5,369 nucleotides of DNA from Clostridia bacterium (GTDB lineage Bacteria > Bacillota_A > Clostridia > Christensenellales > Aristaeellaceae). Below the pieces are notes generated by a model. It saw only the letters and a program-made list of their open reading frames with translations. It searched no databases and was not told where the DNA came from. Shown piece after piece: positions 4,921 to 5,369 of this stretch (position 1 is its first letter; each line of letters opens with the position of its first letter). The translations under genes and the position numbers were made by a program. The stretch is taken from assembly GCA_017481185.1 (NCBI GenBank), contig JAFUPO010000343.1, positions 1 through 5,369 of the forward strand. The letters are read 5' to 3'.

Positions 4921-5369
4921 TTACTTGTTAGCCAGCTCCTTCTGGGTGTAGATCTCTATGGTGCGCTTTTGCACAGAGGGCAGCATCTTGGCCAGCACAA
5001 AGCACATTACAACGCCCACCACGCCCAGGCCGATCTCAAAGAACCAGGAGACTTCATAGCTGCCGGTAAGATCCACCAGCTGGCCGAAGAGCAGGGGGTT
5101 CAAAACGCCGGTGAGACCAAAGCAGGAGAGGAACACGCCGGAGATCTTGCCCATGTACTTGGGGCCGAAGGCCTGGGGCAGCACCACCGTGTAGAAGGAG
5201 AGGTTGACGCCGCGGGTAAGGGTAGCCAGCACAGCGCAGGCAACGATGGCGCCGAAAGCGCCCTGGCCGCCCAGCAGCACGATGCCAACGATACCGATCA
5301 GGCCCAGGGAGTACAGGATGGGCGCCACCTTCAAAACGGGGAAGCGGTCGCACAGGGCCCCATGGGCGA
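4921..5369 (-). CDS. MFS transporter, C-terminal part (cut by window edge)
   Basis: The frame stays open to the right edge, so the N-terminal part lies outside the window. The visible 148 residues match the last third of a Major Facilitator Superfamily inner-membrane transporter. They begin with the loop motif G-A-L-C-D-R-F (3-9), the repeat of MFS motif A expected between membrane helices 8 and 9. Four hydrophobic spans follow, at about 14-34, 37-60, 75-96 and 106-127, consistent with helices 9 to 12. A charged cytoplasmic tail ends in QKELANK. An in-frame TTG at 5332-5334 is internal rather than a start, because the upstream residues already match the motif A loop. The substrate cannot be told. 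The gene converges on the LysR gene and lies one gene from the SDR gene, so a shared uptake and oxidation pathway is possible but unproven. Confidence 0.85.
   Translation of the reverse strand, partial: AHGALCDRFPVLKVAPILYSLGLIGIVGIVLLGGQGAFGAIVACAVLATLTRGVNLSFYTVVLPQAFGPKYMGKISGVFLSCFGLTGVLNPLLFGQLVDLTGSYEVSWFFEIGLGVVGVVMCFVLAKMLPSVQKRTIEIYTQKELANK

Noticed and set aside
5332..5334. TTG as the start of the MFS gene
   Set aside because: The frame upstream stays open and encodes the G-A-L-C-D-R-F loop motif of MFS proteins, so the gene continues beyond the window.

Overview
The window looks like chromosomal DNA from a GC-rich member of the Firmicutes, most likely a gut-type Clostridia lineage. 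That placement is inferred from strong AGGAGG-type ribosome binding sites, near-consensus sigma-A promoters, a DUF1934 (YwiB-like) gene and U-tract hairpin terminators. There are seven protein genes, one of them cut by the right edge. No tRNA, rRNA, CRISPR array, transposase or integrase is visible, and no stretch over 300 bases lacks a gene.

Left block (1-1855, all plus strand). A consensus promoter (TTGACA, 18 bp, TATAAT) drives a DUF1934 beta-barrel protein. It overlaps by four bases a 154-residue protein that I do not recognise. A 239-base gap follows, filled with non-coding repeats: a 7-bp-period AGTG array that supplies the upstream gene's stop codon, two 32-bp direct repeats that each fold into a hairpin, and a 16-bp palindrome touching the next ribosome binding site. 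Then comes a 213-residue metallo-beta-lactamase-fold hydrolase (UlaG/UPF0173-like).

Middle block (1852-2929). The promoter of the next gene starts inside the hydrolase stop codon, and its -10 box lies in the loop of the hydrolase terminator. The gene encodes a stand-alone protein resembling the E2 catalytic domain of 2-oxo acid dehydrogenases, in which the usual catalytic positions are substituted. A long, nearly perfect, bidirectional terminator separates it from the convergent gene that follows.

Right block (2942-5369). A short-chain dehydrogenase/reductase (minus) is divergent from a LysR-type regulator (plus). The layout suggests that the regulator controls the dehydrogenase, with its own promoter in the same 200-base spacer. 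The regulator ends in a strong hairpin and faces the C-terminal third of a Major Facilitator Superfamily transporter (minus). Regulator, dehydrogenase and transporter could form a small-molecule uptake and oxidation locus, but nothing in the sequence names the substrate.

The window is mostly ordinary. The items most worth a second look are the repeat cluster with a compensatory base-pair change, the promoter nested in a terminator, and the E2-like protein with a substituted active site. I found no convincing new multi-gene system.
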